Of a DNA stretch of 64,000 nucleotides, positions 42,550-50,281 are shown in pieces; the first letter of the stretch is position 1, and each line of letters starts with the position of its first letter. The notes under the pieces were generated by a model, which was given only the letters and a program-made list of their open reading frames with translations, was not told the DNA's origin and did no database searches. The stretch covers positions 1-64,000 of the forward strand of contig JBCDLC010000011.1 in NCBI GenBank assembly GCA_038745855.1. The letters are read 5' to 3'. Made by a program: the position numbers and the translations under genes. The DNA comes from UBA5336 sp038745855. GTDB lineage: Bacteria; Pseudomonadota; Alphaproteobacteria; Caulobacterales; Hyphomonadaceae.

Positions 42550-43371
42550 ATGACAGTCTCCCAAACCGGCCCCGCAACCGGCACCGCGCTGGACGCCATT
42601 CTCGCCTACAAGGCCGATGAAGTGGCCGCCGCAAGCACGAAGACGCCGCTGTCAGAGATCAAGGCCCGGCTGGGCGATGCGCCCCCACCGCGGGGCTTCA
42701 AAGCCGCCCTCGATGCGGTGGTCGCACGCGGTGAAAACGGCCTGATCTGCGAGCTCAAACGCAAAAGCCCGTCCGCCGGTGACATCCTACCGGGAGCCGA
42801 TCCGGTGGCGATCGCGAAGGATTACGAGGCCGGCGGCGCCGCCTGCCTTTCCATCCTCACGGACGGCCCAAGCTTTGGAGGATCCCTGGCCGACCTCTCA
42901 GCAATCCGGTCAGCGGTGACGCTTCCCGTACTGCGCAAGGATTTCATGGTCGATCCGTACCAGGTCTACGAAGCGCGGGCCCATGGTGCCGACGCCATCC
43001 TCGTGATCATGGCCGCACTGCCAGATACCCATGCCACAGATCTCATGGCCGCCGCGTTCGACCTCGGCATGGATGTTCTGGTCGAGACCCACAACAAGGC
43101 GGAACTGACACGCGCCCTCGACCTCGATTCGCGCGGACTGATCGGCGTGAACAACCGTGATCTCACCAGAATGATTACCGATCTTTCCACGACCGAGTCG
43201 CTCGCCCCACTTATCCCATCCGGCCGGCCATTCGTCGCCGAAAGCGGCGTGAAGTCGGCTGCCGATATCCAGCGCCTCAAAGCCGCCGGCGCCCGAAGGT
43301 TCCTGGTGGGCGAGAGCCTCATGCTCTCTCCCGATCGCCGCGCCTCTACAGCCCGCCTGAGAGCGGCTTGA
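42550..43371 (+). CDS. trpC: indole-3-glycerol phosphate synthase
   Basis: A 273-residue (beta/alpha)8-barrel enzyme. ICELKRKSPSAGDILPGADP carries the catalytic Lys region, LSILTDGPSFGGSLADLSAI and LPVLRKDFMVDPYQVYEARA are family motifs, and GLIGVNNRDL and VAESGVKSAADIQRLKAAGA lie further on. ATG 42550 directly follows trpD, so the two are an operon. lexA follows after a short promoter region. Confidence 0.96.
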   Translation: MTVSQTGPATGTALDAILAYKADEVAAASTKTPLSEIKARLGDAPPPRGFKAALDAVVARGENGLICELKRKSPSAGDILPGADPVAIAKDYEAGGAACLSILTDGPSFGGSLADLSAIRSAVTLPVLRKDFMVDPYQVYEARAHGADAILVIMAALPDTHATDLMAAAFDLGMDVLVETHNKAELTRALDLDSRGLIGVNNRDLTRMITDLSTTESLAPLIPSGRPFVAESGVKSAADIQRLKAAGARRFLVGESLMLSPDRRASTARLRAA

Positions 43372-43397
43372 GGCGATTTACGCTTGACCCACAACGG

Positions 43398-43412
43398 GAA
43401 CGATGGCAGAAC
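43398..43412. promoter_or_regulatory. LexA operator (SOS box)
   Basis: GAAC at 43398-43401, seven bases, GAAC at 43409-43412: the direct-repeat SOS box of alphaproteobacteria (GTTC-N7-GTTC on the other strand). A third GAAC at 43419-43422 is spaced by six. It lies 36 bases before the lexA start, as expected for autoregulation. Confidence 0.8.
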
Positions 43413-43447
43413 ACACGTGAACAAATGATCTGCTGGAGGTGACGCCT

Positions 43448-44131
43448 GTGTTGACGGCTAAACAGAAAGAACTGCTGCTTTTTATCCATGAGCGGATCAA
43501 ACAGGATGGGGTTTCTCCATCGTTTGATGAGATGAAGGAAGCGCTCAACCTTGCGTCCAAGTCAGGCATCCATCGCTTGATCACAGCGCTGGAAGAGAGA
43601 GGGTTCATTCGCAGATTGCCGAACCGGGCGCGCGCGCTGGAAGTGGTGAAGCTGCCGGAGTCGGCAACACCGTCTGCCCCTCCCGGTGGCCGCTATCCCT
43701 TCCGCCCTAGCGTTATCGATGGGGGTGCGCCGGTCGCAGGGCCCAGTCAGATGATGCTGCCGGTTCTGGGCAAGATCGCTGCGGGTGTCCCGATTGCAGC
43801 GATCCAGCACGAACAGGACCGGATCCAGGTTCCCACCGAATATACCGACAATGACGATCACTACGCGCTCCAGGTCGAGGGTGAGTCGATGATCGAGGCG
43901 GGCATCCAGGACGGTGACTACATCATTCTCAAGAAGACTGATGACGCGAACACCGGCGACATCGTGGTGGCCTTGATCGACGAAGAAGAGGCGACCCTGA
44001 AGCGGCTCAGAAAGAAAGGCGCGTCCGTCGCCCTGGAGGCTGCGAACCCGGCTTTCGAAACACGCATCTTCGGGCCAGACCGCGTCCGCATCCAGGGCCG
44101 ACTGGTCGCCCTCATCCGCCGCTACGAGTAA
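43448..44131 (+). CDS. lexA: SOS response repressor LexA
   Basis: A 227-residue repressor-protease. The N-terminal winged helix reads LTAKQKELLLFIHERI and SPSFDEMKEALNLASKSGIH. The self-cleavage site is the Ala-Gly in LGKIAAGVPIAAIQ. The catalytic Ser is in LQVEGESMIEAGIQDGDYII and the Lys in EEEATLKRLRKK. I prefer GTG 43448 over GTG 43439: GGAGG at 43435-43439 is then correctly spaced, and the protein starts as other LexA proteins do. It is preceded by a good operator. Confidence 0.96.
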   Translation: MLTAKQKELLLFIHERIKQDGVSPSFDEMKEALNLASKSGIHRLITALEERGFIRRLPNRARALEVVKLPESATPSAPPGGRYPFRPSVIDGGAPVAGPSQMMLPVLGKIAAGVPIAAIQHEQDRIQVPTEYTDNDDHYALQVEGESMIEAGIQDGDYIILKKTDDANTGDIVVALIDEEEATLKRLRKKGASVALEAANPAFETRIFGPDRVRIQGRLVALIRRYE

Positions 44132-44255
44132 CGCTTTTCCAGCCCTGGCGGAAACGCGTCCCAGGCAAGACTCGCCCGCTTGCGTGGCCCGTGCCGCCTT
44201 TGTCCAGAACGTGCAGGCTATCGGCGCAGGGAAAACAGCGGGGTGCTGTTCTCGT

Positions 44256-44274
44256 GGCGGAAACCATTTCCGCC
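44256..44274. other. perfect 8 bp hairpin downstream of lexA
   Basis: GGCGGAAA, CCA, TTTCCGCC form a perfect stem-loop 125 bases after the lexA stop. No T-run follows, so it is at best a weak terminator. The stretch 44132-44388 between lexA and repeat copy 3 holds no gene I can support; one open frame through it (44180 onward) runs into the repeat and has no ribosome site. Confidence 0.4.
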
Positions 44275-44388
44275 TTGTGCGAGCGCCCTGTCAGGATGTT
44301 TGAGGCGACGCCCCGTTGACGTCGATCGTCGCCTGCTGCGTTCCGTTCTGGCTGCCGGATCGGTTGCCATCCTAGGCACCCGAAAAGA

Positions 44389-44990
44389 ACTTATCCCCCA
44401 GAAAAATCGGCCAACGCATTGTAATTATTGGACTCCCGGAAAACTTATCCTCCCCCTCTGGGGCGGTGGTATACTCCCGGTCAAATGATCAATGATCCCA
44501 TGTTTCTCCGGCACAAGGATGTCGTGTGGCCCGTGTTCTGGCCGCTCTTCCTGTGGGCCTGCGGGCGCTTTCACCGCGTCGCCAAAGCGCTGAACGCGCG
44601 CGGGATCTACATCATGGAAATCACCATCAACGCGTGGGGCACCATCAAGATCACACGCACCTCGTGGGCCCACGACTGGCGCCACGGCCTCTACGCCCGC
44701 GCCGGCGCCTACGACCAGCTCGAACCGTTGTCCCCGCTCCAGCAAGACCAAAACCCCACCCCCGACATCGCCGCGCTCAACATCATCTACTGGCGCCCCA
44801 ACGCCCTGCGCACGGCCCAAAAGGCCTGGACCCAATCCTTCCGTCCAGCCCCCCGCCGCCGCGCCACCTACCTCAGCGCAGGCCTACCGCTCCCCCACAC
44901 CTGACTAGACGCGTCCGAAATGCGGCAAAACCCAACCCGATAACCGACGCGGCTTCGCCCCGGCGGCCAAACCCGCTGGCAAAAACAAAG
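44389..44990 (+). repeat. dispersed 0.6 kb repeat, copy 3
   Basis: A 602 bp unit, closest to copy 1. ACTTATCC occurs at 44389 and 44443 (54 bp apart), and the gene starts 42 bp later. The 3' tail carries AACCGACGCGGC, CCCCGGCGGCCAAAC and CTGGCAAAAACAAAG. Similarity ends abruptly on both sides. No inverted terminal repeats or target duplications were seen. Confidence 0.85.
44485..44904 (+). CDS. repeat-borne protein of unknown function (copy 3)
   Basis: A 139-residue protein, MINDPMFLRHKDVVWPVFWP to YLSAGLPLPHT. It differs from copy 1 at roughly two dozen positions by eye, with one residue deleted in the loop after LEPL (SPLQQDQNP against VPLRVHDQNP). The first 25 codons are almost identical in nucleotide sequence to copy 1, which suggests recent duplication or gene conversion between the two. 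No Shine-Dalgarno site; the TATACT box 9 bases before the ATG hints at a leaderless transcript. Function unknown. Confidence 0.75.
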   Translation: MINDPMFLRHKDVVWPVFWPLFLWACGRFHRVAKALNARGIYIMEITINAWGTIKITRTSWAHDWRHGLYARAGAYDQLEPLSPLQQDQNPTPDIAALNIIYWRPNALRTAQKAWTQSFRPAPRRRATYLSAGLPLPHT

Positions 44991-45079
44991 GACACCGCCC
45001 AAAACGGCTAGCTTGCGCTCAAATCCCACTTAACAACCAGCGCCCCGCCCCGACGCGCAGCGTCGCAAGGCCAAAACCC

Positions 45080-45194
45080 GATCCATCGCGTAGCGAAGCG
45101 CGCCAGCGCGCAGCCCAGCGGGCGATCCAAACATAAAGCCCGCCGGCGCAACTGCGCCGCCCCCGCGGAGGCGCCACGCGCCGCGAGCGACATA
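45080..45194. repeat. long direct repeat, unit 1
   Basis: Begins GATCCATCGCGTAGCGAAGC, includes CCAGCGCGCAGCCCAGCGGG and CCGCCGGCGCAACTGCGCCG, and ends with CGCGAGCGACA. It is repeated in the same direction at 45248-45374 with about 50 unrelated bases between. The noncoding stretch 44991-45378 is otherwise without a gene. Confidence 0.75.
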
Positions 45195-45247
45195 AACTGC
45201 CCCAAGCCGAGAGGGAGAAATTCAGAAAGCCCCACAGTCTTGAACTC

Positions 45248-45374
45248 GATCCATCGCGTAGCGGAGCACGCCAGCGCGCAGCCCAGCGGGAGATCAAGGC
45301 ATCAAGCCCGCCGGCGCAACTGCGCCGCCCCCGCGGAGCCATCCGCGAAGCGGATCTGGCGTGAGCGACAAGAA
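45248..45374. repeat. long direct repeat, unit 2
   Basis: Second copy of the 45080-45194 repeat, with GATCCATCGCGTAGCGGAGC at its start, the same CCGCCGGCGCAACTGCGCCG in the middle, and GTGAGCGACAAGAA at its end. The core is shared in shorter form with 3597-3645. Internal GC-rich inverted segments suggest a REP-like structured element. Confidence 0.75.
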
Positions 45375-45378
45375 TAGC

Positions 45379-45876
45379 CTATGTCACCGTTCCCTTGTCG
45401 ATCCGGCGAAACGGTTTGGGGGCGGCGGTCGCGGTTGCTTTCGCCACCAACTTGCCGTCGGGGTCGAAGCATTCCGCTTCCATAAAGGCCGCGCTCTTGC
45501 CCATTTTCAGGATCCGCGCCTCGACACGGGCGGGCCCTGGGAAAAGCGGTCTCAGGAAGGAAGTTTTCAGCTCCAGCGTCGGCGCGGTCATCGTGACGTT
45601 TGACGCAATGATCACGCAGGTGCTCATCGCCTCATCGAGCATTGCGGAGATGAAGCCGCCCTGTATCGCGCCGGTTGGGTTGGAAAAGCTTGGGCTGACC
45701 TCGAAGGCCATGGTTAGCGCCTGGTTCGTTTGGTTCACGCCGGTCAAGCGCATGCCCAACGTATCGGAGCAGGGCGGGCGTTTCTTCGATCCCTGGAACC
45801 GGGCGAGCATGTCGGCATCGCTCACCCGAGCTGGACCCGCAGCGCTGTCCCCTAGATCAGGCGGGCGATCCGCCAC
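45379..45876 (-). CDS. PaaI-type hotdog thioesterase
   Basis: A 165-residue hotdog-fold protein. SNPTGAIQGGFISAMLDEAM is the characteristic active-site region, where an acidic residue on the central helix attacks acyl-CoA thioesters. LELKTSFLRPLFPGPARVEA and ILKMGKSAAFMEAECFDPDG complete the fold. The acyl substrate is unknown. The start at 45876 lies four bases after the sspB stop, so the genes are probably cotranscribed; a later ATG (MLARFQG) is possible. Confidence 0.85.
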   Translation of the reverse strand: MADRPPDLGDSAAGPARVSDADMLARFQGSKKRPPCSDTLGMRLTGVNQTNQALTMAFEVSPSFSNPTGAIQGGFISAMLDEAMSTCVIIASNVTMTAPTLELKTSFLRPLFPGPARVEARILKMGKSAAFMEAECFDPDGKLVAKATATAAPKPFRRIDKGTVT

Positions 45877-45880
45877 GGCT

Positions 45881-46354
45881 CTAGCGTTTCCGGAAAGCGT
45901 CGAGGTTCACCACGGTGTCCCCAGTCTCACTCACCATGTTGCTAGCGTCCACCATGTCGGGCTCGCCCACGGGGCCAAGCACATCGTTATCGCCGCCGGA
46001 TCCGTTTTCGAATGTCAGGCCGAAATTGACAGATGGGTCGACAAATCGGGACACGGCGGAGAACGGGATATACAGGTGTTGCGGCACGCCGGCGAATTTG
46101 AGCACCACTTCGAAGTGGCTATCGCTGATTTCCAGGTCCCAGAACTGGTGCTGGATCACGATCGTCATTTCGTGGGGGAACCGCTCGACCAGGTGGTCAG
46201 CCATCTTCACGCCAGGCGCCTTGGTCACGAAGGTGATGTAGAAATGGTGGTCGCCCAGCATTCCGCCATTGCCTTCGATCTTGCGCAGGGCTTCCCGAAT
46301 GACCCCGCGCAGCGCCGCCTGGGTTAAGCCCTCATACCCAATGAAATCCGTCAA
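45881..46354 (-). CDS. sspB: ClpXP adaptor protein SspB (alpha type)
   Basis: A 157-residue protein of the alphaproteobacterial SspB family, which tethers ssrA-tagged and cell-cycle substrates to ClpXP. It starts MTDFIGYEGLTQAALRGVIR and has HHFYITFVTKAPGVKMADHL, MTIVIQHQFWDLEISDSHFE and LYIPFSAVSRFVDPSVNFGL. The short C-terminal tail (VNLDAFRKR) matches the ClpX-binding tail common to this family. Confidence 0.92.
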   Translation of the reverse strand: MTDFIGYEGLTQAALRGVIREALRKIEGNGGMLGDHHFYITFVTKAPGVKMADHLVERFPHEMTIVIQHQFWDLEISDSHFEVVLKFAGVPQHLYIPFSAVSRFVDPSVNFGLTFENGSGGDNDVLGPVGEPDMVDASNMVSETGDTVVNLDAFRKR

Positions 46355-46478
46355 GCACCCCTCCGTGCACTATGGAACAGCAAACTAGGCGCCTGCCCCA
46401 CAGCCATCAATCCGCTTCATTCCCTGCGCGAGCACAATTCGTTGAAGATCACACAGGCGCCGAAAGTTCGAGCCGATG

Positions 46479-47627
46479 TCATAGGGGTTCGTCATCCCCG
46501 ATGAAACCGTCAGGTACCACGCGCACCGATTCGGAGCCAGATGTGATGCAATCGGGGCACACAGGACGCCCATCCGTCCCATCGGAACCGCCCGAGACCA
46601 GCTCTGACAGCGCCGCTTCCCCGGTGCGGATGGATGAAATCCGGTTGAGGGCTTTGACCAGCCGGTCGAAGGTGTCTCCATCGCGCCGGTGAAACGCCAT
46701 GGCATCGACGGCTTCTGCGTAGAGCAACTGGGCCGCTTCGAGGTTGCCAGACGCCTCAGCGCAGGCTCCCGCATTGTGCCGAACGCCAGGCGCCTGGGGA
46801 TAGGCGACCACAAGGTCGGTCCAGATGCGGCAGCTCATGTCCTGGTTGCCATCGCCCGCGGCCTCGACGGCTTGAGCAAACCTGGGATCGGCCCGCGCTT
46901 CCGGATCGATCGCCTCTGCCACCAGTGGCGCCTTCGCGCGATTATTGTAAGGGGCAATATCAAGCCGAATGTCAGACAGTGTGTCCCGAAGTGCCTGCTG
47001 CACAAGGTCGTGGGTCAGATATCCGGACGAGCCACCAAACCGGTCGTAATAATCGCGATAGGGTCCATAGCCCCGCTTTCTCTTGCCGGCGTATTTCCCC
47101 GTGATGATTTTCACATCATCGCAGTCATGCTCACCGGCATGGCCCTGATAGGTCTCGTAGAAAACGACCGCACCATCCCGCACATCGGTCAAACGGATAC
47201 GCACCGCAGCGTCGACATCCACGTCGATGCAGGCCTGCAGCACTTCGGCCCGGTGTTCACAGTCGAAGAGGCCATCCCACTCGACGCATTTCTTCTTGGT
47301 TCTCGTGTATTCGTCCACGTCCACCGCGAGGATATCTACAGTCCCGGAATAGCGGCCGCCATAGGTTCCTTCGGGCGCTGCCGGATCATGGACGATGAAC
47401 CACGGCCCGCCATCGAAATCGGCGTTCAGCAACATGCCCTCAAGAGCGCCCGCGTACCAATCGCCCTGGGGACCCGCGAAATAGCCCACCGACACGGTCC
47501 TATAGGCTGCAGCCTCGGGCGCTCCGGCGGGCACGCGCGCCAGATAGCTGATGCCTGGCGTGCTGCAGGCCGCCGCCAAAAGGCTCAGCGCGGCGACGCT
47601 TGCTATCCTGCCAAGTGTCCGTCCCAC
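46479..47627 (-). CDS. lipoprotein of unknown function with C-terminal TPR-like part
   Basis: A 382-residue exported lipoprotein. The GTG start at 47627 is preceded by GGAGA at good spacing and gives the signal GRTLGRIASVAALSLLAAAC with a clear lipobox; an ATG at 47654 is less likely. The middle domain (VDILAVDVDEYTRTKKKC, VVFYETYQGHAGEHDCDD) recalls curli-CsgG or LpoB-like domains that act on polymers of the envelope, but the match is weak. The last ~120 residues (RHNAGACAEASGNLEAAQLL) look like TPR. Several cysteines could form disulfides. Confidence 0.65.
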   Translation of the reverse strand: MGRTLGRIASVAALSLLAAACSTPGISYLARVPAGAPEAAAYRTVSVGYFAGPQGDWYAGALEGMLLNADFDGGPWFIVHDPAAPEGTYGGRYSGTVDILAVDVDEYTRTKKKCVEWDGLFDCEHRAEVLQACIDVDVDAAVRIRLTDVRDGAVVFYETYQGHAGEHDCDDVKIITGKYAGKRKRGYGPYRDYYDRFGGSSGYLTHDLVQQALRDTLSDIRLDIAPYNNRAKAPLVAEAIDPEARADPRFAQAVEAAGDGNQDMSCRIWTDLVVAYPQAPGVRHNAGACAEASGNLEAAQLLYAEAVDAMAFHRRDGDTFDRLVKALNRISSIRTGEAALSELVSGGSDGTDGRPVCPDCITSGSESVRVVPDGFIGDDEPL

Positions 47628-47808
47628 GGGAATATCTCCTTTGGTCAGGCCCAACCATCAGCCCCACGGTTTGAACACGGCCTGAACCAGGCTGTACTTC
47701 CCCACTCCCTTCTTTCAAAGACCGCACATTGCGCGCTACGGTTCGGCGCGAAGCGATCGGGGCGGAACAAACCTCGGCAAGAAAGAGACCCCAGGAGGCC
47801 ATCACCTA

Positions 47809-48936
47809 ATGACCGAAACCGTCCATCCCGACGCAGCCCCCCTGTTCCAGCCCTTCACGTGCCGGTCCATGACGGTCCCCAATCGTATCGCCATGGCGCC
47901 CATGACCCGCTCTTTTTCTCCCGGCGGAATCCCCGGGGAAAACGTCGCCGAATATTATGCCCGCCGCGCAGCCGCCGATGTCGGACTGCTCATCACAGAA
48001 GGGACGACCACCGATCGGCCGGGCGCATCGAACGATCCGAACGTGCCCAATTTCCATGCCGAGGACAGCCTCCAGGGCTGGCAGCACGTGGTCGACGCGG
48101 TGCATGCAGAGGGCGGCAAGATCGCTCCGCAACTCTGGCATGTGGGCATGATGCGCAAACCCGGCACAGGGCCGGATCCAGACGCCGTCTCCGATGGCCC
48201 CTCGGGCAAGACCCACAAGGGCAAGCAGGTCCAACCTGAACCCACCGAGCGCGACGTGGCAGACATGGTTGCCGCCTATGCCCGGGCGGCTCGTGAAGCG
48301 AAGCGGCTTGGCTTCGACTGTATCGAGATCCATGGCGCCCATGGCTATCTGATCGACGAGTTCTTCTGGGGCATCATGAACACCCGCTCCGACCGCTATG
48401 GCGGTGACCTTATCCAACGGGCGACTTTTGCCGGAGAAGTCATTGCCGAGTGCCGCAAGGCCGTGGGTCGGGACATGCCGATCATTCTCCGCTGGAGCCA
48501 GTGGAAACAGCAGGATTACGCCGCGCGCCTGGCGGAAACGCCCCGGGAAATGGAAGCCTTCCTCCGCGTCTTCGTCGATGCCGGTGTCGACATACTCCAC
48601 GCCTCCCAGCGCCGGTTCTGGGAAGCAGAGTTTCCCGAGATCGATGGCGAGAACGGCCTCAACCTCGCAGGCTGGTGCAAGAAACTCACGGGGCTACCGT
48701 CGATCACCGTCGGCTCGGTCGGGCTCAGCTCTGACTTCATTGGCGCGTTCCGCGGCGAGGATAGCAAGACCCGTCCCATCGCCGACGCCATTGAACGGCT
48801 GGACCGCGGCGAATACGACCTCATGGCTGTCGGTCGCGCACTCCTGCAAGACCCGCTCTGGGCCGAGAAGGTCAAGCATGGCCGCATGGAGGAGCTTTCC
48901 GACTATGACGCCTCGGCCCTCAAGGTGCTATACTGA
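47809..48936 (+). CDS. Old Yellow Enzyme family NADH:flavin oxidoreductase
   Basis: A 375-residue FMN-dependent (beta/alpha)8 barrel reductase of activated alkenes. NRIAMAPMTRSFSPGGIP, the active-site FDCIEIHGAHGYLIDEFFWG, NTRSDRYGGDLIQRATF and MAVGRALLQDPLWAEKV are diagnostic. The substrate cannot be told; detoxification of enones or quinones is usual for the family. ATG 47809 is right after an AGGAGG site at 47793-47798. It starts a plus-strand series with Uma2, a crotonase and lipoprotein genes. Confidence 0.9.
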   Translation: MTETVHPDAAPLFQPFTCRSMTVPNRIAMAPMTRSFSPGGIPGENVAEYYARRAAADVGLLITEGTTTDRPGASNDPNVPNFHAEDSLQGWQHVVDAVHAEGGKIAPQLWHVGMMRKPGTGPDPDAVSDGPSGKTHKGKQVQPEPTERDVADMVAAYARAAREAKRLGFDCIEIHGAHGYLIDEFFWGIMNTRSDRYGGDLIQRATFAGEVIAECRKAVGRDMPIILRWSQWKQQDYAARLAETPREMEAFLRVFVDAGVDILHASQRRFWEAEFPEIDGENGLNLAGWCKKLTGLPSITVGSVGLSSDFIGAFRGEDSKTRPIADAIERLDRGEYDLMAVGRALLQDPLWAEKVKHGRMEELSDYDASALKVLY

Positions 48937-48940
48937 CCCC

Positions 48941-49522
48941 ATGGCTGCCGACACCGCCCACAAACTCGTCACCTATAAGGACATCCTCGACCTGCCGGAA
49001 ACGCTGGTTGGCGAGATCATCCATGGCGCGCTTTACACCCAACCCCGGCCACGACCGCGGCACGCAATGGCGAATACGTTTCTCGGTAGCAAACTGGTCT
49101 CAGCCTTTGGTGATTTAGGGGGCAGCGGTCATGGTCCTGGCGGCTGGGTCATTCTTGTAGAACCGGAACTCCACCGCGATGGAAACGTCCTTGTCCCCGA
49201 CATCGCGGGCTGGCGCACCGAAAACTGGGTGATGCCTGAGACCGCTTATTTCGAGCGTGCGCCTGACTGGGTCGGCGAAGTCCTTTCCCCTTCGACCGCC
49301 CAGAAAGACCGGGTCCTGAAGTCCCAGATCTACCTCGACTGGGGCGTCTCCCACATGTGGCTTCTCGATCCCGAAGCCCGCTACCTCGAAGCGTTCAGCG
49401 CCAGCGCGAAAGCAGCTGAAAGCGCCTGGACCCGCATTGGCGCCGTCAAGGAAAATGACGAGGTCGCCCTCGCTCCCTTTGATGCCGTCCCCTTCAAACT
49501 CGGCACCCTCTGGCCCGATTAA
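48941..49522 (+). CDS. Uma2 family protein (DUF820, restriction endonuclease-like fold)
   Basis: A 193-residue protein. Uma2 signatures are VGEIIHGALYTQPRPRPRHA at the start, ILVEPELHRDGNVLVPDIAG (catalytic E and D of the PD-(D/E)XK type), and VGEVLSPSTAQKDRVLKSQI, YLDWGVSHMWLLDPEAR. The biological role of Uma2 proteins is unknown; many occur in large families, but only this one is seen here. ATG 48941 is 4 bases after the OYE stop, indicating translational coupling. Confidence 0.88.
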   Translation: MAADTAHKLVTYKDILDLPETLVGEIIHGALYTQPRPRPRHAMANTFLGSKLVSAFGDLGGSGHGPGGWVILVEPELHRDGNVLVPDIAGWRTENWVMPETAYFERAPDWVGEVLSPSTAQKDRVLKSQIYLDWGVSHMWLLDPEARYLEAFSASAKAAESAWTRIGAVKENDEVALAPFDAVPFKLGTLWPD

Positions 49523-49534
49523 GGCACGCTCCCC

Positions 49535-50275
49535 ATGACCGATCTTGTCACCCGCGAAGACGCAGATGGCCTCTGCTGGCTCACTCTCAACCGCCCCGAG
49601 AAGCTCAACGCGCTCACGGTCGGTGTCTTCCAGGCGCTTCGCCAGCACATTCTCGACCTGAAGCGCGATGACGCCATCCACTGCGTTATTCTCCGCGGCG
49701 CGGGACGCTGCTTTTCGGCGGGTCACGACCTGGCCGACATCTCGGAAGGCGAACACGTCCCCTCTCCAGGCTGGCACTCGGAAACCCTGCGCCTCATGGA
49801 AAAGCTGCCCAAACCTGTCATCGCCGCAGTCCATGGCCATTGCTACACCGGCGCCCTGGAAGTCGCGCTCGCCGCTGACTTCATCCTCGCAAGCAGCAGC
49901 GCGAAGTTCGCCGACACCCACGCTAAATGGGCCCTCACGCCAATCTGGGGTATGAGCCAGCGCCTACCTCGTCGGGTGGGCGCCGCGACGGCCAAGCGTC
50001 TGATGTTTACCGCTGAAACCGTCCGCGCCGACGAGGCCCTGCGTCTCGGCCTCGCAGAGCTGGTCTACCCCGAAGACACTTTCTGGGCCGACGTCGAGGC
50101 CTACGCCAGGCAAACGCTCGCCAATTCGCCCTTCTCCCACGCGGCGAACAAACGCCTCCTCGAAGCGACGGACAATGACGCCCTGGATGCAGGGCTCCAG
50201 TGGGAAATCATGGAAAATGAAGGCGTCGGCCCCGACATGCACGACCGCGTCAACGCGTTCCTGAAGAAGGCCTGA
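49535..50275 (+). CDS. enoyl-CoA hydratase/isomerase family protein
   Basis: A 246-residue crotonase. NRPEKLNALTVGVFQAL, RCFSAGHDLADISEGEH and HGHCYTGALEVALAADFILA form the CoA-binding and oxyanion regions. The second loop has CYTGALEV, in place of the usual GGG-type sequence, so the exact reaction is unclear. It follows the Uma2 gene by 12 bases and precedes the caspase-like gene by 6, all on the same strand, and is likely cotranscribed with them. Confidence 0.85.
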   Translation: MTDLVTREDADGLCWLTLNRPEKLNALTVGVFQALRQHILDLKRDDAIHCVILRGAGRCFSAGHDLADISEGEHVPSPGWHSETLRLMEKLPKPVIAAVHGHCYTGALEVALAADFILASSSAKFADTHAKWALTPIWGMSQRLPRRVGAATAKRLMFTAETVRADEALRLGLAELVYPEDTFWADVEAYARQTLANSPFSHAANKRLLEATDNDALDAGLQWEIMENEGVGPDMHDRVNAFLKKA

Positions 50276-50281
50276 GGGCCC

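Noticed and set aside
44180..44488. Open frame between lexA and repeat copy 3, a possible remnant of comEC
   Set aside because: Basic, Cys/Arg-rich translation with no ComEC motif and no ribosome binding site; it runs into the repeat promoter.
45019..45342. Minus-strand open frame with a repeated PRGRRSCAGGL pattern
   Set aside because: It is only the translation of the two direct repeats; third-position pattern and context do not support a gene.
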